DNA of 64,000 bases, taken from the NCBI RefSeq assembly GCF_003945595.2, contig NW_024104554.1:1054001-1118000 (forward strand), read 5' to 3'. A program made the position numbers and the translations under genes. Below, in pieces: positions 57,036 to 64,000 of the stretch (its first letter is position 1; every line of letters starts with the position of its first letter). The notes beneath the pieces are model-generated. The model worked only from the letters and a program-made list of their open reading frames with translations, ran no database searches and was not told where the DNA came from. Source of the stretch: Pipra filicauda. Its lineage: Eukaryota; Chordata; Aves; Passeriformes; Pipridae.

Positions 57036-60000
57036 GTAAATGCTTTCATAGAGCTTTAATATGTATAATCTTTTTGGGTCTTGCAAGATCGAATTCAACA
57101 AATTACTCAACTATCTAGCTAAAGTAAGCACATTTATTTCATGTCACTACTATTGTAAAAGACATAACCAAATATGCATATTTGAAATTTACAGTTTAAA
57201 TCCTAATTTAACTCTGTTTAACATGTTACTATCATAGGTTTTCTAGCACAACAACCTCATGAGGACAGGATACTCTTAAAGAGAATGCCATTGCAAGTGT
57301 TTGCTTTTTTATGAATGTCTTTTTGAAAGTAACAGGGGTGTCATGGAATGCAAACACAATTCCTGCTCAAATGTATAAATCATTTAAGAAATTAAAGGGA
57401 CAGAATCAACCCTAATTTTGATAGTGTCATTTAGATAGTGCTTGTTGGTGGTGGATGTTTTCAGAATGTACATGTATGTGGACAGAATTCTACTTTATTG
57501 TCAGTAATATGAAATGACTGTCTGAGGTATGTATTAGAGCTACAGTTCAAGTGCTCCAGCAGCTGATGTAAAACTAGTTATTTTATTCATAAACCAATTT
57601 TTTTCATAAATAAAAAAATAGAAATAGATAAAACAATTCATAAAAACTAAGAAAACATTTGCTCATTAAATATAAACTCATAAGATATTTTTAGCAAATA
57701 CCAAATGTAGACATCCGCATTTCCTGATCCTGGAACTAGTACAGAGCGGTCAGAATATGGTATATATACAGAGAAATACTGGTCTAAGAAGAGGAGACAG
57801 CCTAGCCAATATATCTATAGCAGCCTGTATGTACATTTTATAAACTGCCTTAGCTCCATTAGCTTCATTGCTGCTGTACCCAATGCCCTTTAGAGTTCTG
57901 TCGAATTTCCCTTGTATTTCTTTACTCTATTAACTACTGCAACAGCAGTTATGCTATGGATTTGCTCATCTTGGCCACCTATCAGATTGCTAGATATGTT
58001 TAGTCACAAGGGGCTCTTCAGAGCCTGAACCTAAGCACTGCCAGTTATGGAAGCTGAATATAAGTCCAGTCTTCAGAGTAAGCTCTTGTGAAGGACAGAT
58101 GATTTGTCTGCCTGTACTTTTATGTAATCTTTATTAGTGTAATATCTAAGCTGTTTTTACTTTCTGGCTATAAAAGTAGAGCATCAACATTTGTTCAAAC
58201 ATATGTCTGTTAAGCAGCCTGGTGTCTTTAAGCAGTGAGAGTGTGGTTTGTTGTTTTTATTTGTGGTGTATGTATGCATTTGTGTTGGTTTTTTTTCTTA
58301 AACCAGGTCAAAAAATATATCCATGTTTTGCCAGCTACCTAATAAAAGTTTGACTCTATGTGAAATTGATAACTCAGGGGGTAAATGAAGAACAAACAGA
58401 ATGACAGTTATTGAATTCTCCAGTGGATGTATTCTACAGTAGTGGAAAACTTTGTCCAAATCACCCTCAAGAGTTGCAATCTGATCGCTCAGTTTGTATA
58501 ATTCCAAGGCTAATAAGGAGCTGAAGTGTCCAAGTTACACATGCATTCCTGGACTGAATGCCTCTCATCTTCAGCTTTGACATCTCAGCAGACATCTTGC
58601 TGAAAATGCAGATACCATCTCTTTTACAAGATTGCTAAGTAGACACTGATTTATAGAAATGAATTGCTTATTGTCTATTGAAGAATCTATAGCTAAAAGG
58701 AAACAGCACATTTCCATCCAATACAGGTCATAATATCTGTCAATACCCTCTCATATTCAAGGATAACTTGCTTTGGTTTTTAAATCTGTTCTGTTCATGA
58801 ATATTCTCGTACATCCTCTGACTGAAGACTTAACATATTTCTGTTTTTTCAGGAAGTTAAATTATTTGCTGCCTTTACACTAAGCCAGAAATACACATAA
58901 ACTGTGCATGCACTGGCGCATACATAAAGCAATATCAATTCTTCACCTGCACCATACTTCAAAGCATTTATTGAGAACTACTTGCTTAAGTGTGAAAGAC
59001 CAATCTGTTTGATGAAGAGTTCTCTATAACACAATGCTAGAGAAATACTGATCTCAGTGGATATGCTCAGTCTTGGAACTTAACAACATGAAAACAGAAA
59101 GGACTTTTCTTCCCTAGTACCGTTTATGCTCTTTCAGAAGCAATTCTGGTTGTAACCTTAGAAAATAAGGGCAAAGAGAACTCTGCTATCAGTCTGTCAA
59201 AAGATCTAGAACTGTACCTGAGCCTTCTTAAGAGGCTCAAGTTGTGACACTAAAGTATTTAACTTCTTTTGCCAAGTTATCAGTCATTGCCAGAGGCTTT
59301 TGTTTTGTTTTGTTTTAGCAACTTGGTCTCCAAACACTGCACATCTGTGGCTAGATTCATTTTTAGCAATTGTTTGATGCCTGTGCCTCAACACTGCACT
59401 TCTAGAAGATGTTTATTCTAAAATCTTGTTAATTTCAGTCTAGACTCTCCTTTAAACTTGTATGAAAAAGTGGCTTTGTGAGAACAGAGATTTACTTCAC
59501 CAAATTATTATTTTCCCGTGTTTATTTCCTCTGGATAAATACAATGACCCATTTCTCTTCCTTTGTTTTTTTCTTTCAAAGTACTTTTTTAGGTTTTTTG
59601 GACTGAAATAACATATCTTGACAAAAATATGAAATATGCATAATTAATTTGCATCTATGGTATATTGGGTCAATGGCTGTGAAATACACGTTCATTTCTT
59701 GAAATTAATCAACTCTTAAAAGAATTGAACATCAGGGGACATGAATTTTAAATTTCGCTCTATAAATCATCCTTCCTCTCTAGATCATTTGACACAGCTT
59801 CCATCATTCATGAAGAAACTCTGCATCTAAACAGGATATTCAAAACTTCGATGTACACAACTGTTGTGTGTTAGCCAATGCACAGATAGATGGCTAGGAG
59901 CAATGAGCTAGGAGACTATATGTTAATATATGTCTACACCCAATGAGGTACCTTCACCATGACTCTTTGCTATCCAGCAGGTTTGGTCAGGTGAAGAAAT

Positions 60001-60293
60001 TCCAGCCTATATTGTTTCTTGGAAGCTGCTGACTTGCTTTCAGTGTTGGTATTTTTTGCTCTTAAATCCTTGACCTGCTAATTGTCTTTGTCCCAGAAAT
60101 TACTCTTATATATGTAATTATACTTTTCTTATCTTTCATGGCTTTTGCTGTCACACATTCTCCAACTTCAACAGCAGTTCTCATAGTAAAACTACACCGT
60201 GCTGTACTGATGCCAGTCAATTGAAACTCTGGGCTAGGAGTCAAAAGAGAAGTGCATATGAAAGATCCAAGCAATAACAAGGAAATGTTCTTT

Positions 60294-60398
60294 GTCATAA
60301 AATCAAAAAATGGCTTGGGTTGGAAGGGACCTTAGAGATCATCTAGTTGTAACCTCTCTGCCATTGGCAGGATTGCTCCCACTAGATCAGGTTGCACC
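60294..60398 (-). mobile_element. CR1 LINE 3' end, antisense, about 105 bp
   Basis: Begins with an eroded tail (aaaatcaaaaaatggc) then gggttggaagggaccttaga and agatcatctagtt, the reverse complement of the CR1 3'UTR. It is followed by the usual ctgccattggcagg-like hairpin region. Confidence 0.88.
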
Positions 60399-62289
60399 GT
60401 ATTTTCTTTTAAAAAAGTACTATTTTCTATTAGGTAGAAATGAGAAAACTCAGCAGCCATCCAAAGGGTAGAAATATATAGCTTGTGCAGTATTGGCTTC
60501 ACTATATGTTATCAAAATTTGCATTTCACCTGGTTGCTGCTAGTTTTAGGAGGCTAAAAAACACCCTCTTATTCTGTGAAATATTAAAAATCCCCATTTA
60601 TAATCTTACTGGATATCTCTCTATTAAATAACACAATTCACAGTTACAAAGTATGGCTGTTTTAATGAAAAATAACCCAAATTATCTTTTGCATACATTT
60701 TTTGTTTCCTGTGTGTATATGCAGATATTTCCACTATTCTGGTTTTAGCTGTGTAGCAATGAATACCTTGATTTGGGCAGTACAATAGGCTTTCCCATTT
60801 CTTATCATGATAACACTGTCAGAAGAATTACAAAATTCACATCAGGATATATTTAATCATAAACAGCTCTGAAAACTATTGTAATAAGAAGACCAGACCA
60901 TGTTGAAGTTATATTACATCTCATGCATGTATAAAATTCAAATTATGCAGAATTGCAGCAAAGTTTCTTTTCCATAATGAAAAGCACACCCAATGCACAG
61001 TCTGGACCTGGTTAACACTTCTCCAGTGCCAATTATAGGTTGTAGATTTCAGTTAAAAATTTCAAGCTTGTTTACCCTAAATGTGGTACTTTAAAAACTG
61101 TAGAGCTATAGTATATTTGATTACCTCCAGTAGGAGTTTTGAGTATTAAGTATTAAATGTAAATCAGTAATCAAGCATAGATAACTTAAAAAGAAGTTTT
61201 TAAGTGTAAGTTTGTACCTACTTTTAAATGTTTGGTTACACAATTTTTGTTGTTTTTTTTTTTTTTTTTAATTTATTAAACATACCAAAAAATTCATACC
61301 AAAAATTATTATGAATGTCAAACTACTGTTTTGTTTTAGATGTATTCTAGTTAGATATTTTATAATTTTTCTGCTACTTATAGACTAAACTGTATCTATC
61401 ATATATATGCCATGATGATAGTTTTGAGATATAAATTAAGACTTCATTGATCACACGTAGTTCTGTTTTGAAATTTAAATAAAAGACTATTAATTCCAGA
61501 TTTTTGTTGATATAAGCTGACTACAATGCTAGCATATTTTTTATTAGTTACTCCAGATAATTGGAAAAAAAAGCTGGTGATTGTGATAGTTAAGGATGAA
61601 GAAAGTGGTAACTCCATGGGATTTTTTTCCAGAGTCTATCACTTCTTCTAATCAATAAAAATTTCAAAGGAACATTTAAATTATTATTTCTAAACCTCTT
61701 CTCAACTGTGGGAACTACTTTAGTTTATCTGTCTTTAATTTAGATAGGTTGGAGAATGTGCAGTACATGTGCAATGCAATACAAATACATAAATTTATGC
61801 CAAGATTCTTTCCACACCTTGAGTGTTTGGACAAATACTGGATAACTGAAGTCCAAGGATTTTTATAATACACTGATTATATTCTAAATTAGTTCAGAGG
61901 GAATTAAGGTACTTCACAGCAGTGTGATAAAGTTCATAATATGATCCCAGCTACCACAATATTAGTTTTATTAATTTGAAAAGATCTTCTTTCACGAGTT
62001 CTACAGAGGAATATACCAAGTCTGAAATGTGACAGAGGATTAAGACAGTGAAAAAGATTGTAGTACAGTATTTTGTCATGTTAAGTGGTCAAATGTGGCA
62101 ATACTGAAATTCCTAGGGAGGTTGACTTTATTTTAAAGGCAACTTAATTACTTCCCAAAATTTAATACATTTTTTAAAAGTATATATATAAAATGTATTA
62201 TTAGCAATTGAAACATCAAAAGTTTAAAGATATCTCACAGTTCAAAAACTTATTTCATTTGTATTTTGCATTGAGTTTGAACTGCAAGA

Positions 62290-62440
62290 AATCATAGAAT
62301 CAAAGAATGGTTTGAGTTGGGAGGGACCTTAAATGTCACCTAGTTCCAAACCCCCTGTCATGGGCAGGGGTGGCACTGACTAGGTCAGGTTGCCAGGGCC
62401 CCATCCGATCTGACCTTGGACACTTCCAGGGCTCATAGGA
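62290..62440 (-). mobile_element. CR1 LINE 3' end, antisense, about 150 bp
   Basis: Begins aatcatagaatcaaagaatgg and continues gttgggagggacctt, then a gtcatgggcaggg stretch, matching the reverse complement of the CR1 3' end. Better preserved than the copy at 60294. Confidence 0.92.
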
Positions 62441-63396
62441 GAATTGTTACTTTTTTCTTATTTTTTTTCTTTTCTCGGTTTTTCTACTTATTTAGATGTC
62501 TTAGTAGACTGCTGAAAGCAGCACAGTGTCTCTGCTATAAAACTAGTTTGTACTAGAGTACTAAAAAGACTGATTGATGCTGTTGCTATCAATGAGGGAA
62601 TTGTGGTGGTTGAAATGCTGTGTACTGATGAGTTGGAGCATTTCTAAGAGGGAAACAGCAGTGTCTCCTATTCTCCTCCACTATCATCAACAAAAATATT
62701 CCAGAATATAAGCACAGACATCTGCCCCAGCCACATCCTCCCTGTATTTTTCCCCTGTCTTGGTCTTTCCTCCTTGAATAGAATCTATATTTCTTTCTGA
62801 AGAGCTATGAGTTCAAACTGGCAACATGGAGTTGGCTCTCGAAATATATTTTTTGTCTTTAAAAATTTTATATATTTTCATTATTTCACAATTTGAATTG
62901 TTAAGATGGTCAACTATTTAAGCAATTTAGCAATGTGTCTCTTTGTACTGATGGAAAAATGCATTCTGCAGAGTGCCTTACAGTCCACCTTATCTGCTTG
63001 TCCACAAAAGGAACCCAGCAAGGCCATGCCACAGGCCACTGTGTTTGCATTCTCTGCACCTCAGGTTTATCCCAGTGCAAACACAACTTCCAGAGGGACA
63101 TGCACACAGGTGCACAGACTTGGGAGTGCTACTGAGCCGAGCAGAACTGCTGTGGTTTATTGCAGTCACCTCAGTTTTTTCTTCCTTGTTCGTGTTTGTT
63201 GTGGTCTCACACTGCTTGTTGCTTCTAAGCTGATTATTAAGACTGTTGGAATAGAATTAAAACTTTTGCAGTATTAATATATTTTGTAGAAGTTATATGG
63301 CTTAATTTTATTAAATTGACTCAAATATACTTTGTAAATATTTTATTTGCTGAATACTGTTTCCAAAGAATTTTGATAGTTACTGATGTATTATGA

Positions 63397-64000
<604 letters not shown>

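Noticed and set aside
58298..58507. 69-codon minus-strand ORF in a less AT-biased part of the last long intron
   Set aside because: The peptide looked protein-like at first, but I could not tie it to any family, and flanking minus-strand frames are broken. Not enough for a pseudogene call.

Overview
This window is vertebrate nuclear DNA, most likely from a bird. It is AT-rich and intron-dominated. Its interspersed repeats are CR1 LINEs of the avian/reptilian kind, several with the characteristic ATTCTRTG-type 3' end, plus a degraded endogenous-retrovirus LTR. There is no operon-like packing, no CRISPR array and no recognisable tRNA or rRNA gene.

The whole window lies inside one gene on the + strand: the 3' half of a CSMD-family gene (CUB and Sushi multiple domains), best matched to CSMD3. 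I resolve 19 consecutive coding exons (2,875 nt, 957 whole codons) whose splice phases all join without a break. The first 13 complement-control (sushi/CCP) modules come from exons at 6823-48947. Eleven are single-exon modules flanked by phase-1 introns, one is split over two exons (44606-44679 and 47729-47840), and one is again single-exon. Then come a 45-nt linker exon (50661-50705), three exons encoding a cysteine-free membrane-proximal region (54981-57035), and an exon with the single transmembrane helix (63560-63692). The N-terminal CUB/sushi part lies upstream of the window; the cytoplasmic tail and 3'UTR lie downstream.

Region by region: 1-6.8 kb is intron with a large antisense CR1. 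6.8-9 kb has two sushi exons. 9-16.5 kb is intron with an LTR plus primer-binding site and a sense CR1 fragment. 16.5-19 kb has two sushi exons around a G-quadruplex-like tract. 19-28.5 kb is a long intron with a CR1 tail, simple repeats and a hairpin. 28.5-49 kb has ten exons carrying nine sushi modules, with a perfect 45-bp palindrome in one intron and a possible second LTR remnant in another. 49-57 kb has the linker and membrane-proximal exons. 57-63.6 kb is a 6.5-kb intron with two CR1 tails. 63.6 kb carries the membrane-spanning exon.

I see no novel multi-gene system. The points most worth checking are the weak-donor 45-nt cassette exon, the unnamed cysteine-free module between the last sushi domain and the membrane, an atypical 3' splice site at 56947 with a competing frameshifting AG, the 45-bp palindrome, and the intronic G4 tract. 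Family statements rest on my recollection of CSMD proteins; no search was run.
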